Origin: RGIG6919 sp045531905 | GTDB taxonomy: Bacteria > Bacillota > Clostridia > Lachnospirales > Lachnospiraceae | NCBI GenBank assembly: GCA_045531905.1 | Contig: JAZSEY010000023.1 | Span: 9,864-73,863, forward strand | Reading direction: 5' to 3' | DNA: 64,000 nt | Shown: piece by piece, positions 36,272 to 45,439 of the stretch | Layout: each line of letters opens with the position of its first letter | Numbering within the stretch: position 1 is the stretch's first letter | Translations under genes and position numbers: made by a program | The notes under the pieces: generated by a model | What the model was told of the DNA's origin: nothing | Databases searched by the model: none | Seen by the model: only the letters and a program-made list of their open reading frames with translations

Positions 36272-36946
36272 TTATAAAAATATCATTCCCGCACAGACAA
36301 TGTGTGCGATGCTTCCCATTACGGTAAAAATGTGAAATACAAAGTGTGCATATGGCTTCTTTTTTCCAAGGCCATAGAATACTGCTCCAACGGTGTAGCA
36401 AACTCCACCGACTACCAATAATGTCATGGCGCTCGCTCCCATCAGCTCAGCTAATACCTTCGCCTTAAAAATTATTAGCCAACCCATCATCAGGTAGCAG
36501 CACATGGAGAAGACTTTAAACCTCTTTAAATCAATCGCATTCAATACGATTCCCACCGCAGCAGCAATCCATATAATTGCCAATATCAAGATAGCCGATA
36601 CCGGCTCCGCCTTGAATAATGTGCCCATCACAAATGCGGTGTAAGAACCTGCAATTAAAAGAAAAATGGTACAATGATCAATCACCTGAAATACCTTTTT
36701 CACATAAGTATTCTGTGGCAATCCATGGTAAATGCCAGACATCAGATACAGTAGCACTAGACAGGCACCAAAAATTGTACACCCAATAACTCCTGTAAAA
36801 TTATGATTATGTGCTGCAATCGCCGGAAATACGGTCAATACCGGCAGACTGATAATAGCTCCGGCAAAATGCGAAATGCTATTTGCCCGTTCCTCTTTTA
36901 CTGTATAATTCGGTAACGTTCTATCTGCTAACTTTGTTCTTGTCAT
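36272..36946 (-). CDS. Hemolysin III / TrhA family membrane protein
   Basis: A 224-residue protein with seven membrane helices, of the hemolysin III (YqfA/YplQ, PAQR-related) family. It starts with the family's EERANSISHFAGAIISL block, has GIYHGLPQ, DHCTIFLLIAGSYTAF, and ends with YAHFVFHIFTVMGSIAH; the conserved histidines form a putative metal site. Members influence membrane lipid homeostasis; haemolysis is not a safe inference. The start at 36946 follows AGAAGGAAG; an in-frame GTG three codons earlier is too near to that site. Confidence 0.92.
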   Translation of the reverse strand: MTRTKLADRTLPNYTVKEERANSISHFAGAIISLPVLTVFPAIAAHNHNFTGVIGCTIFGACLVLLYLMSGIYHGLPQNTYVKKVFQVIDHCTIFLLIAGSYTAFVMGTLFKAEPVSAILILAIIWIAAAVGIVLNAIDLKRFKVFSMCCYLMMGWLIIFKAKVLAELMGASAMTLLVVGGVCYTVGAVFYGLGKKKPYAHFVFHIFTVMGSIAHIVCAGMIFL

Positions 36947-37008
36947 AATAATCACTTCCTTCTCTAGTTGATGTAGTTTTCAAAACCACATGTTATGTTG
37001 TTGATTAC

Positions 37009-37037
37009 TTTATATCATAATCATAACCATCTGTCAA
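37009..37037 (-). promoter_or_regulatory. Promoter of the hemolysin III gene
   Basis: On the minus strand: TTGACA (37037-37032), 17-nt spacer, TATAAA (37014-37009), about 60 nt before the start codon. Confidence 0.78.
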
Positions 37038-37069
37038 CTATCTTCCAGAAGTTCTTATTTGCATCCTAA

Positions 37070-38347
37070 TCAATTATCAAAATACCCTCGATACTGCACC
37101 TGCAAAGCACTATCAGGGAACAACCAAGCAAATAAATCAATGAAATAATCATCTGTCATACTTGCAATATAATCCGTGACGATATCATTTGCATCTGATA
37201 ATAAATACCCTCGCAAATCAAATATACGGGAATACCGATTAACCTCCGCTATATACGAAAGATATTGCTTCACCACAACATTATTGCCACAAGATTTTAA
37301 AAGAGTCTGTAGCAACTCTTCATTGTTCCCATCTATATTTTCCGCCAATCTCTGAGCTGTAAGTGCCAATCTAAGCAATTGCTCATACACCATTTTAAAC
37401 ATAGGCTTTATGGTATTTTGATAGATATCTTCTAACCAATCATTGCCATATATAAGTGCATAGTTTTCCTTCTTAGCCATTTTAAATGCATCAAAATACT
37501 CTGGCGACATAGATAAGTACGGCTTGCCATAACTATTTTCGATGAGATTTACAATCATATTGTTAATAATCTCTGCATTGGAAGTTCCAATTGCAGCATT
37601 ACTAAATACACCATCTCCTGATACGATTCCTAATCGCATAGCATCCTGTCTATCCTTACCCAAATAGGCAATGATATCACTAACACGCATGACACAACCT
37701 TCTAATGTACAAGGTATCTGTACACGATTTGCATCTTCCTTACAATAGCAATCCTCAACACGTTTATCAAAGGCAACAAAATCGCCCATAGGAGCGGGTT
37801 TGTATTCTTCTAACTCCATTTCCCCATTGTGACATAGCACACCATCTAATACCTGTAAGCTGATATTTCTATGAACAAGTTTATCCAACACCCTTACACT
37901 GTGTACATTATGATTAAAGAATCTTCCTGTGTGTTCATGATACAGCGTATTCAGCATTCGCTCGCCTGCATGTCCAAATGGCGTATGCCCTATATCGTGC
38001 CCAAGGGAAATGGCTTCAATTAGGGATTCATTTAGATTTAATGTAGCACCAATATTTCTGGCAATTCTGGCTACCAACTGCACATGTAATGCTCTTCTGG
38101 AAATATCATCATTCTTATAGAAAGAAAATACCTGCGTCTTATCTGAATAGCGATTGTAATATGGGTTATGCAATATTTTCTCAATATCTCTGACAAATGC
38201 CGGTCTCCAAATATTTGCTTTGTCATGTTCCATATCCCTTCTTATAATATCCTCATCCTTACAGGCATATGGATTCTCTTTATGCTGTTTTTTGTCTTCC
38301 AATATTTGCTGTTGCAATTCATTGGATAACTTATGATAATTCGCCAT
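37070..38347 (-). CDS. dgt: Deoxyguanosinetriphosphate triphosphohydrolase-like protein
   Basis: A 425-residue HD-domain protein of the dGTPase family. It shows RDIEKILHNPYYNRYSDKTQVF, RRALHVQLVARIARNI, the metal-binding LGHDIGHTPFGHAGE, and a later RVSDIIAYLGKDRQDA aspartate. Such enzymes split dGTP or other dNTPs to nucleoside and triphosphate. The start at 38347 follows GGAGG by 6 nt; upstream in-frame codons lack such a site. It is the last gene of a possible unit with the 89-residue protein and the two secreted paralogues (gaps 83, 25 and 32 nt). Confidence 0.92.
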   Translation of the reverse strand: MANYHKLSNELQQQILEDKKQHKENPYACKDEDIIRRDMEHDKANIWRPAFVRDIEKILHNPYYNRYSDKTQVFSFYKNDDISRRALHVQLVARIARNIGATLNLNESLIEAISLGHDIGHTPFGHAGERMLNTLYHEHTGRFFNHNVHSVRVLDKLVHRNISLQVLDGVLCHNGEMELEEYKPAPMGDFVAFDKRVEDCYCKEDANRVQIPCTLEGCVMRVSDIIAYLGKDRQDAMRLGIVSGDGVFSNAAIGTSNAEIINNMIVNLIENSYGKPYLSMSPEYFDAFKMAKKENYALIYGNDWLEDIYQNTIKPMFKMVYEQLLRLALTAQRLAENIDGNNEELLQTLLKSCGNNVVVKQYLSYIAEVNRYSRIFDLRGYLLSDANDIVTDYIASMTDDYFIDLFAWLFPDSALQVQYRGYFDN

Positions 38348-38430
38348 AATTACCTCCATTTCCACTTTACTAATAATATCATAGAGAAACAATGGGCAGA
38401 CACATACGTGCCCGCCCATCAAAAATCTCA

Positions 38431-38700
38431 TTAAATTACATTTAAAAACTTCAGTCCTAAAAAGATAACAACCACAATAATCACAAGTGGAATGATGCTA
38501 GCCAAGCTATTCTTCTTGTCTTGCTCTTCAATCACATGCTGTGGACGATAAGAACTGGTTGGGATACTACCATCATAATGTTGCTGCGGTGTCTGACCAC
38601 CAGATAACACACCTGTATATCCGATATCAGATTCCTTTCCCTTCAACACTTCTGTACTACCCTTTGCCAAACTAAAACCACTCTTTTGTTCTTCAGACAT
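38431..38700 (-). CDS. Small tail-anchored membrane protein, unknown
   Basis: An 89-residue protein with a polar, Gly/Ser/Gln-rich N-terminal 65 residues and one membrane helix at the C-terminus (about 68-88, LASIIPLVIIVVVIFLGL). No signal peptide and no family recognised. AAAGGGGGA lies 7 nt before the ATG. It sits 25 nt after the secreted PPC/Big_2/Fn3 gene. The tail-anchor layout suggests a cytoplasmic domain held at the membrane, but no function can be named. Confidence 0.7.
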   Translation of the reverse strand: MSEEQKSGFSLAKGSTEVLKGKESDIGYTGVLSGGQTPQQHYDGSIPTSSYRPQHVIEEQDKKNSLASIIPLVIIVVVIFLGLKFLNVI

Positions 38701-38725
38701 ATAGATCCCCCTTTACACTTTGATT

Positions 38726-40345
38726 TTATTTACTCGTATATTTTTTTACCTTACTAAACTTACCATCTGTGGTCAGACCATTCTTTTTACGATATGCACA
38801 AACCTTAATCTGATATGTGTAACCACGACCGGCATAGAGTTTTGCACTTCTACTGCTTGTTGTTACAATCAAACGCCAATCTCCACCTGGCTGCTTTCCA
38901 TATACCTTATATCCTGTAGCACCCTTTACCTTGTTCCACTTTACAGTAATATAATTGTAATATGTTGTTCTCTTATAACGTTTTACAGAAGTAATCTTAG
39001 TTGCCGCAAGCTTCTTTGGTGCAGTATATGCCTTCAGTGCAGCTGACTGCTTACCAACAATCTTTTTGGAACCATCTTTAATATATGCTGCAACCTTGAA
39101 CTTATAACTCTTTTCTGCCTTTAACTTAGAAACCTTTAAGCTTGTCTTTGTTGTATCCTTATACTTCACATACTTCTTTTTCTTTGTATCGTACTTATAT
39201 ACACGGTAACCATCTGCACCAGATGTACTATACCAGCTGATTGTGGTGCTAGTCTGCTTTGTAAGTGAAATACTCTGTGACAATCCCGTAACCTGTGCTG
39301 GTTTCACAATTACCTTACAGGTTGCTAACACTTTATCATTTACATCAGAGGTTGCTGTAATTGTTGCAACACCAACACCTCTTGCAGTTACCTTACCAGT
39401 CTCATCTACATATGCGATATAATAATCTGTTGTGGACCAAACAACATCTGTGCTTACTGCATCTGCAGGACTTACAGTTGCTGTCAACTGGAACTCATCA
39501 TTATCTTTCATAGTAAGACTTGTCTTATTCAAAGTAATTGACTGTGGATTTGTATTTTTAAAAGTAATCCAGTATGCACCTGTATCACTTGTGCTAAGAC
39601 CAGAAATCTTAATGTAATACTCGCCAGCAGGCAACGTTCCTGAATAAGAATAAGTTGCAGGCGCCGCCTCAGAACCATCATAAAAATTCTTTGAACTTAC
39701 TTGTGTGAAATCTGAACGATAGATTGCAATGTTGCCTGAATCAAGGGTATTTATCAAATCAATCTTATACGGACCCTCTGCAGGCATAGTCACCTTATAA
39801 AAGTCCACTTCCAAATCTGTCCGCTTTGTTGTCGCACGAGTAATTGCACCTTTTACTTGATGTGATGCTGGTAACACCATAGCAGATGTAAATTCACCAT
39901 TCGGTTCTACCTCAGTATTGTTCAACGCTTCAAACGTAACCTTAAGTCTGCAATCACCTGCATCTTCACCACTACTCTTATCTGCAATTTTTACCCAATA
40001 TGTACCTGCACTTAAGTGATAAGTTACACTATCATTTTCAGGGGCAGTTGGAGAACCATTCCATAAGCTTTTATCATAATATGTAAATCCAAAATCTGGT
40101 GTACCAAACGCCCACCACTTATCATCAACGAATGACTGGCAATACAAGGAAACTTTACCATCTGTTGGTAAGGTAAAACTAAAGTATTCAACATCATCTG
40201 CTGAGTCAATGGTTGCGGTAACAAAATCTGCGTTCAACACCAAAGGTGTTGGTGTAATCGCCGCTCTTACTGTCATGGAAATCATAGTCACCATGCAGAT
40301 AACGGCTACGAGCAATATGCTCAATTTCTTAGTAACTGTTTTCAT
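38726..40345 (-). CDS. Secreted PPC/Big_2/Fn3 protein, paralogue 1
   Basis: A 539-residue exported protein. A signal peptide (about 1-29, LLVAVICMVTMISMTVRA) is followed by two PPC-like beta domains (about 35-150 and 155-270, with SFTLPTDGKVSLY and FYKVTMPAEGPYKI), a Big_2 Ig-like domain (about 272-348, ITLNKTSLTMKDNDEFQL) and two fibronectin-type repeats (about 350-539, GADGYRVYKYD and GATGYKVYG). There is no sortase motif or lipobox, so it is probably released or loosely attached. It has the same layout as its upstream neighbour. GGGAGGA precedes the ATG. The binding partner is unknown. Confidence 0.85.
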   Translation of the reverse strand: MKTVTKKLSILLVAVICMVTMISMTVRAAITPTPLVLNADFVTATIDSADDVEYFSFTLPTDGKVSLYCQSFVDDKWWAFGTPDFGFTYYDKSLWNGSPTAPENDSVTYHLSAGTYWVKIADKSSGEDAGDCRLKVTFEALNNTEVEPNGEFTSAMVLPASHQVKGAITRATTKRTDLEVDFYKVTMPAEGPYKIDLINTLDSGNIAIYRSDFTQVSSKNFYDGSEAAPATYSYSGTLPAGEYYIKISGLSTSDTGAYWITFKNTNPQSITLNKTSLTMKDNDEFQLTATVSPADAVSTDVVWSTTDYYIAYVDETGKVTARGVGVATITATSDVNDKVLATCKVIVKPAQVTGLSQSISLTKQTSTTISWYSTSGADGYRVYKYDTKKKKYVKYKDTTKTSLKVSKLKAEKSYKFKVAAYIKDGSKKIVGKQSAALKAYTAPKKLAATKITSVKRYKRTTYYNYITVKWNKVKGATGYKVYGKQPGGDWRLIVTTSSRSAKLYAGRGYTYQIKVCAYRKKNGLTTDGKFSKVKKYTSK

Positions 40346-40377
40346 AAAAATAATTCCTCCCTTTTTGTGATATATAT

Positions 40378-41952
40378 TTACTTACTACTATACTTCTTAG
40401 GCTTACTCATCTTACCTATCGTAGTAATATTATGTTTTGTTCTAATCGGAGCAACCTTAATAGAATAAGTATAACCTCGACCTGCCTCTAATAGTATCCT
40501 AGTTTCTTTTACCGTACCAAGCAATTCATAACTACCACCTGGTTCTTTACCGTACACCTGATATCCAGTAGCTCCTTTTACCTTCTTCCACTTTACGGTA
40601 ATATAATCTACAGTAGATGTTCTCTTGTTCCGCTTAATTGAAAGAATCTTTGTCGCACCAAGTTTCTTTGGAGCAGTATACAAAGTCTTTGCAGAAGATT
40701 GTTTTCCAAATATCTTCTTGCCGTCCACCTTAACATAAGCCTGAACTTTAAACTTATAAGACTTCTCTGTCTTAAGCTTACTTACCTTGTAATAACGCTT
40801 TGAAGTATCCTTTATCTTAACATAGGCTTTCTTCTTTGCATCATACTGGAAAATGCGATATCCGTCTGCACCCTCTTGCTCTTCCCAGGTAAGTGTGATG
40901 GATTTCATGGTCTCGTCCTTAGCCCGAACATAACTAACCTTTTCTGGCTTGATAACCACCTTACAAGTGGCTGATAAATTACTACCATCCGTAGTCTTAA
41001 CAGTAATTGTCGCTACACCAAGTTCAAAGTATGAACGTACACGACCATCATCATATACACCTAACAAATCTGTATTTGATGAACTCCACTTTAATTCCGG
41101 TGTTACTGCACCAGCCGGTAACATGTTAACCTCTAACTGGTAGATTTCATTTGGCTCAATCTCTAAATATGTCTTATTTAACTGAATACCGGTAGCAACT
41201 GTATCGTTAAACTTAATAGTATATGTACCAGCACCGGAACCAGAATACCGTCCAATCCTGATATAATATGTACCCGCCTTTAATGCAAGTTCTGTGGTTC
41301 GCTCTGCTGCAACCGTATCTGAATAGCAAGTAATGGTTGACTCCTTAATTCCCTTCTGATTTGCATCAAATACATCAACATATAGACTTAGAAATGTTGA
41401 AATATCGAATGAAAATGTACCAGCACCCGATACTGTTACCTTATAGTAATCAAACTCATCATTCATGCCTAAGAAGCCGTTCACTTGCTGATTACCAGGC
41501 AATGTCATTGCTGTTGCAAATGAGTCATTTGGTTCAGCATCATTACTAGCCACAGCTTCGAAAGAAGCTTTTACCTTAATAGGGCTTTCCTTATCTTCCT
41601 TCCTTACCGTAAATGTATAGGTACCAGCCTTTAAAGCAAGTTTCATGGTTTCCGTCTTCGGTTCTTCTACGCTGCCATCAAAGATATGACGGTCATCATT
41701 ATAAAGTTTCTGTCCATTGGCATACATATTCCAGTCCAAGCTGAACACGGTTGATTCCACTGTCAAACTTAAATATCCATCTGATGGCAACACAATGTTA
41801 TATAACAATTCTTCATCTGAAACCGTTCCTTCTACATAAGTATCATCTAGTGGTAGCGGTATCTCTACTGCATATACCGTCATAGACATCATGCAGACAA
41901 AACAAACCATAAGTGCAATCGTTACGCTGATTTTCTTTGAAAACGCTTTCAT
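40378..41952 (-). CDS. Secreted PPC/Big_2/Fn3 protein, paralogue 2
   Basis: A 524-residue exported protein with the same domain order as its downstream neighbour: signal peptide (ISVTIALMVCFVCMMSMTVYA), two PPC-like domains (with YNIVLPSDGYLSL and FDYYKVTVSGAGTFSFD), one Big_2 domain (IQLNKTYLEIEPNEIYQL) and two fibronectin-type repeats (GADGYRIFQYDAKKKAYVK, GATGYQVYGKEPGG). The fibronectin part is much more alike between the two proteins than the PPC part. The start at 41952 is chosen from three adjacent ATG codons because AAAAGGGGG is then 6 nt upstream. It has its own promoter and an approximately 85-nt leader. Confidence 0.84.
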   Translation of the reverse strand: MKAFSKKISVTIALMVCFVCMMSMTVYAVEIPLPLDDTYVEGTVSDEELLYNIVLPSDGYLSLTVESTVFSLDWNMYANGQKLYNDDRHIFDGSVEEPKTETMKLALKAGTYTFTVRKEDKESPIKVKASFEAVASNDAEPNDSFATAMTLPGNQQVNGFLGMNDEFDYYKVTVSGAGTFSFDISTFLSLYVDVFDANQKGIKESTITCYSDTVAAERTTELALKAGTYYIRIGRYSGSGAGTYTIKFNDTVATGIQLNKTYLEIEPNEIYQLEVNMLPAGAVTPELKWSSSNTDLLGVYDDGRVRSYFELGVATITVKTTDGSNLSATCKVVIKPEKVSYVRAKDETMKSITLTWEEQEGADGYRIFQYDAKKKAYVKIKDTSKRYYKVSKLKTEKSYKFKVQAYVKVDGKKIFGKQSSAKTLYTAPKKLGATKILSIKRNKRTSTVDYITVKWKKVKGATGYQVYGKEPGGSYELLGTVKETRILLEAGRGYTYSIKVAPIRTKHNITTIGKMSKPKKYSSK

Positions 41953-42045
41953 CATCATCCCCCTTTTCACATCTAAAACATTCTAAATATGTCAGTTTTA
42001 ACAAAATATCTGCCTCAAATCAGACAAATTATCCCAATTATGTTG

Positions 42046-42074
42046 ATTATAACACTAATTCTATTTTCTTACAA
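42046..42074 (-). promoter_or_regulatory. Promoter of the secreted-protein genes
   Basis: On the minus strand: TTGTAA (42074-42069), 17-nt spacer, TATAAT (42051-42046). It lies directly after the maf stop codon. Confidence 0.75.
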
Positions 42075-42629
42075 TTAGAAATCCTTCATTTCCTGATACA
42101 ATCTTGCAATAGGCAATCCCACAACATTGTTATAGTCTCCGTCTATCTTCTTCACATGAATGGCAAATGGACCTTGGATCCCGTATGAACCTGCTTTGTC
42201 TTCTCCATCATGGGTATTTAAGTATGCCTCCAACTCTGCCTCTGTCAGCTCATAAAACACCACATCCGTGCTTTCGTAAAACACCTTCGTCTGTGCCCCC
42301 ATCAGACAGACGCCGGTAAGCACCTGATGTGTATTGCCAGATAGCATAGAAAGCATCCGCTTCGCATCTTCTCTGTCTTTTGGTTTTCCTAGGATTTCAT
42401 TTTCATAAACCACAATGGTATCTGCACCGATAACGAAAACATCTTCCCCCTCATGCTTTTTGAATATTTCCTCTGCCTTTTGTCTTGCTAAATGCATGAC
42501 AATCTCTGCCGGGGTATCGCCAACCTGTGTCTCCTCTCCCACTGCAGGTTCAATGGAAAATGTATATCCCGCCTGAGTCAGTAATTCTTTTCTTCTTGGG
42601 GATTTGGACGCTAAAATAATAGACTGCAT
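42075..42629 (-). CDS. maf: Maf-family nucleotide pyrophosphatase
   Basis: A 184-residue Maf/YhdE-type protein. Family blocks are IILASKSPRRKELLTQAG, VIGADTIVVYE, GKPKDREDAKRMLSMLSGNTHQV and the late DKAGSYGIQG. Maf proteins hydrolyse dTTP, UTP or modified nucleotides and take part in septum inhibition. The ATG is preceded by AGGTG. It stands upstream of, and in the same direction as, the secreted-protein genes, which have their own promoter. Confidence 0.95.
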   Translation of the reverse strand: MQSIILASKSPRRKELLTQAGYTFSIEPAVGEETQVGDTPAEIVMHLARQKAEEIFKKHEGEDVFVIGADTIVVYENEILGKPKDREDAKRMLSMLSGNTHQVLTGVCLMGAQTKVFYESTDVVFYELTEAELEAYLNTHDGEDKAGSYGIQGPFAIHVKKIDGDYNNVVGLPIARLYQEMKDF

Positions 42630-42691
42630 ATATTCACCTCATTTTCTGACAAAAATTCCATTTATTCTCCACTAATATAGCATATTTCCTC

Positions 42692-42720
42692 TTGACTTTT
42701 CCACATATCGGGCATAAAAT
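42692..42720 (+). promoter_or_regulatory. Promoter of the thrS T-box transcript
   Basis: TTGACT (42692-42697), 17-nt spacer, TAAAAT (42715-42720). Transcription would start near 42727, just before the T-box leader. Confidence 0.82.
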
Positions 42721-42726
42721 TTGTGT

Positions 42727-43008
42727 TAGTGAAAAAAGCGATGACGAGAAGAGTACGTTTCTTAAGCTTTGTACAGAGAGGGTATCATTTGCTGCGAGAT
42801 ACCACTTAGCCGGAAGCCGAAGACCACCTCTGAGCTGCCTGCTCGAAAGCAGGACGGGACATCCCGTTACAGATGAAGCGATTCATTTTACGGAGTTTGT
42901 AGATTTGTAGAATGGATGGCGTGAGTGCCTTTTTTAAGGAAATAGGGTGGAACCGCGATTATTATCGTCCCTAGCATATGTAGATGCATGTGCTTTGGGC
43001 GTTTTTTT
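42727..43008 (+). ncRNA. T-box riboswitch (threonine)
   Basis: The leader has the T-box sequence AGGGTGGAACCGCG (42944-42957), followed by a terminator (CGTCCC...GGGCG plus seven T, 42966-43008). Stem I features are visible: GAAGAGTA near the start, a CAGAGAGG bulge and a GCTGCGA terminal loop. An ACC threonine triplet in GACCACCTCTGAG (42822-42834) is the likely specifier. Uncharged tRNA-Thr should favour the antiterminator and turn thrS on. The gene downstream is thrS, which supports the amino-acid assignment. Confidence 0.93.
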
Positions 43009-43068
43009 ATGCCAAAATTTATGCATTTACGTTTTTATTTGTCATATTTCAGAAAGGTAGGTAACACT

Positions 43069-45030
43069 ATGAAAATCACTTTAAAAGACGGCTCTTTTAA
43101 AGAGTACGAAGGTGCTATGTCTGTTATCGATATTGCTACAGACATTAGCGAAGGTTTAGCGCGTATGGCGTGTGCAGGCGAGGTTGACGGCGAGGTGGTT
43201 GACTTAAGAACCGTTGTTGACAAGGATTGCAACTTAAGCATTTTGACATTTAACGACGAGGCTGGTCAGCACGCATTTAATCATACTGCATCCCACATTT
43301 TGGCACAGGCTGTAAAGCGTCTTTATCCAGATGCTAAGTGTGCAATTGGACCATCTATTGACAATGGCTTTTACTATGATTTCGATATGCCATCTTTATC
43401 CCGCGAGGAATTGGATAAGATTGAGGCTGAAATGAAGAAGGTGGTTAAAGAAGCACATGACATTACCCGTTTCTCACTTCCTCGTGCTGAGGCATTAAAG
43501 CTTATGGAAGAAAAGGGTGAGCCATATAAGGTTGAATTGATTAACGATTTACCTGAGGATGCTGAAATCAGTTTCTATACACAGGGAGATTTCACTGACC
43601 TTTGTGCAGGACCTCACGTAATGAATACAAAGGCTGTTAAGTTCTTCAAACTGACTTCTTCTTCAGGTGCTTACTGGAGAGGTAGCGAAAAGAACAAGAT
43701 GTTAACCCGTATTTACGGTACAGCTTACACAAAGAAGACTGATTTAGAGGAAAGACTTGCTTTCTTGGAAAACATCAAGAACCGCGACCACAACAAGCTT
43801 GGCCGTGAAATGGAAATCTTCACTACTGTTGATGTAGTTGGTCAAGGTCTTCCATTGTTTATGCCAAAGGGTACCAAGATTATCCAGACATTACAGCGTT
43901 GGATTGAGGACTTAGAGGATTACGAGTGGGGTTATGTAAGAACAAGAACACCACTGATGGCTAAATCTGATTTGTATAAGGTATCAGACCACTGGTATCA
44001 CTACAAGGAAGGTATGTTTGTATTAAATGATGACGAAGACGAGAACGGTGTCAGTGCATCCGGTCAGGACATTTTGGCACTTCGCCCAATGACATGTCCA
44101 TTCCAGTACTATGTATATAAGGCAACACAGCACAGTTATCGTGATTTGCCATATCGTATGGGCGAGACATCTACTCTGTTCCGTAATGAGGATTCCGGTG
44201 AAATGCATGGCTTAACCCGTGTACGTCAGTTTACCATTTCCGAAGGTCACTTAATCTGTACACCAGAACAGATTGCAGACGAGTTTAAGAACTGTGTTAA
44301 CCTTGCAAAGTACTGTTTAACTACTTTAGGTCTTGAAGAGGAAGTTACTTACCGTATGAGTAAGTGGGATCCGGAGAATTCAGAGAAGTACATGGGTACT
44401 GCTGAGGAATGGGATACTGTTCAGGATGCTATGCGTGAGATTTTAAATGAGATTGGCTTAGAGTACACTGAGGCTGCCGGCGAGGCTGCATTCTATGGTC
44501 CAAAGTTGGATATCCAGGCTAAGAACGTATATGGTAAGGAAGATACCATGATTACTATTCAGTTAGATATGTTCTTATCTGAGCGTTTTGATATGTACTA
44601 CATTGATGCAAACGGCGAGAAGAAACGTCCATACATCATCCACAGAACATCTATGGGATGTTATGAGCGTACACTTGCATGGTTAATCGAGCACTACGCT
44701 GGTGCACTTCCAACCTGGTTATGCCCAGAGCAGGTTCGTATCCTTCCTATCTCAGACAAGTATATGGATTATGCTGAGAAGGTTGAGGCTGAACTTAAGA
44801 AAAATGGTGTTCACAGCACGATTGATAAGCGTGCAGAAAAGATTGGTTACAAGATTCGTGAGGCACGTCTTGAGAAGCTTCCTTACATGTTAATCGTAGG
44901 CGAGAAGGAACAGGAGACCGGAGAGGTATCTGTACGTCGTCGTGGCGAGGATGGAGATTTAGGTGCAATGGCACTGGATAAGTTCATCGCTGATATCTGT
45001 GAGGAGATTCGAACAAAGAAGCATGACTAA
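43069..45030 (+). CDS. thrS: Threonyl-tRNA synthetase
   Basis: A 653-residue class II synthetase with the full bacterial layout: TGS domain (1-60), editing-type SAD domain (HTASHILAQAVKRLYP, with later DLCAGPHV), catalytic core (RPMTCPFQYYVYK; motif 2 in RNEDSGEMHGLTRVRQFT; motif 3 in HRTSMGCYERTLAWLIE) and anticodon-binding domain. It charges tRNA-Thr and probably removes mischarged serine. The start at 43069 follows AGAAAGGTAGG; longer in-frame starts fall in the T-box terminator. Expression is controlled by the upstream T-box. Confidence 0.98.
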   Translation: MKITLKDGSFKEYEGAMSVIDIATDISEGLARMACAGEVDGEVVDLRTVVDKDCNLSILTFNDEAGQHAFNHTASHILAQAVKRLYPDAKCAIGPSIDNGFYYDFDMPSLSREELDKIEAEMKKVVKEAHDITRFSLPRAEALKLMEEKGEPYKVELINDLPEDAEISFYTQGDFTDLCAGPHVMNTKAVKFFKLTSSSGAYWRGSEKNKMLTRIYGTAYTKKTDLEERLAFLENIKNRDHNKLGREMEIFTTVDVVGQGLPLFMPKGTKIIQTLQRWIEDLEDYEWGYVRTRTPLMAKSDLYKVSDHWYHYKEGMFVLNDDEDENGVSASGQDILALRPMTCPFQYYVYKATQHSYRDLPYRMGETSTLFRNEDSGEMHGLTRVRQFTISEGHLICTPEQIADEFKNCVNLAKYCLTTLGLEEEVTYRMSKWDPENSEKYMGTAEEWDTVQDAMREILNEIGLEYTEAAGEAAFYGPKLDIQAKNVYGKEDTMITIQLDMFLSERFDMYYIDANGEKKRPYIIHRTSMGCYERTLAWLIEHYAGALPTWLCPEQVRILPISDKYMDYAEKVEAELKKNGVHSTIDKRAEKIGYKIREARLEKLPYMLIVGEKEQETGEVSVRRRGEDGDLGAMALDKFIADICEEIRTKKHD

Positions 45031-45068
45031 TAGTTAGCATCTCGTTTTTCAGGGACGCTTCCGCTTAG

Positions 45069-45127
45069 AAAAAAGCGCAAAGGCACTAATACTTTCAAAT
45101 ACAAAGTATAAGTACCTGCGCTTTTTT
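45069..45127 (+). terminator. Terminator of thrS
   Basis: AAAAAAGCGCA pairs with TGCGCTTTTTT, with inner ATACTTT/AAAGTAT pairing, followed by T residues. It lies about 40 nt after the stop. Confidence 0.88.
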
Positions 45128-45439
45128 AATACCCTTCAAAATCGAGATGCCGGCTATAATATAAAATCTTCTCTATATACAGACATCCCTCCTCCTGCTA
45201 TTTATTTCATTATATCGCACATTCATGTGGTTTTAAGTAATTTTATCAACATAATTCGCATTATAATTCACATACTCTTTGCAATTTCAGACATTTTTCC
45301 GCACATAACTTAAAAAGGGGTACAAGTGATTGAGGTGTGCCTCAAAATACGTCAGTACTTATGCCGCGTACTATGCGGCATTATGTACTGTTACGTATTT
45401 TGGGAGTGCAAACGACACACCGAAACACTTGTAACCCCG
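45128..45439. other. Intergenic region ending in a long palindrome
   Basis: The first 180 bases are AT-rich with no gene, promoter or RNA that I can support. The rest is the palindromic repeat at 45312-45438. Confidence 0.65.
45312..45438. repeat. Long palindromic repeat (GGGGTTACAAG family)
   Basis: A near-palindrome of about 127 bp. The arms start GGGGTACAAGTG (left) and GGGGTTACAAGTGTTTCGG (right, minus strand), and both run into CAAAATACG and CAGTAC. The centre is TATGCCGC, a 7-nt loop, and GCGGCAT. The left arm lacks about 9 bases relative to the right. It abuts the stop of the DHHW gene, so it probably terminates transcription from both sides. Related copies lie at 62551-62605 and 29974-30039. 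Confidence 0.85.

Noticed and set aside
42692..42910. Open frame in the thrS leader
   Set aside because: It begins in the -35 box and runs through the T-box stem I; it is RNA structure, not coding sequence.
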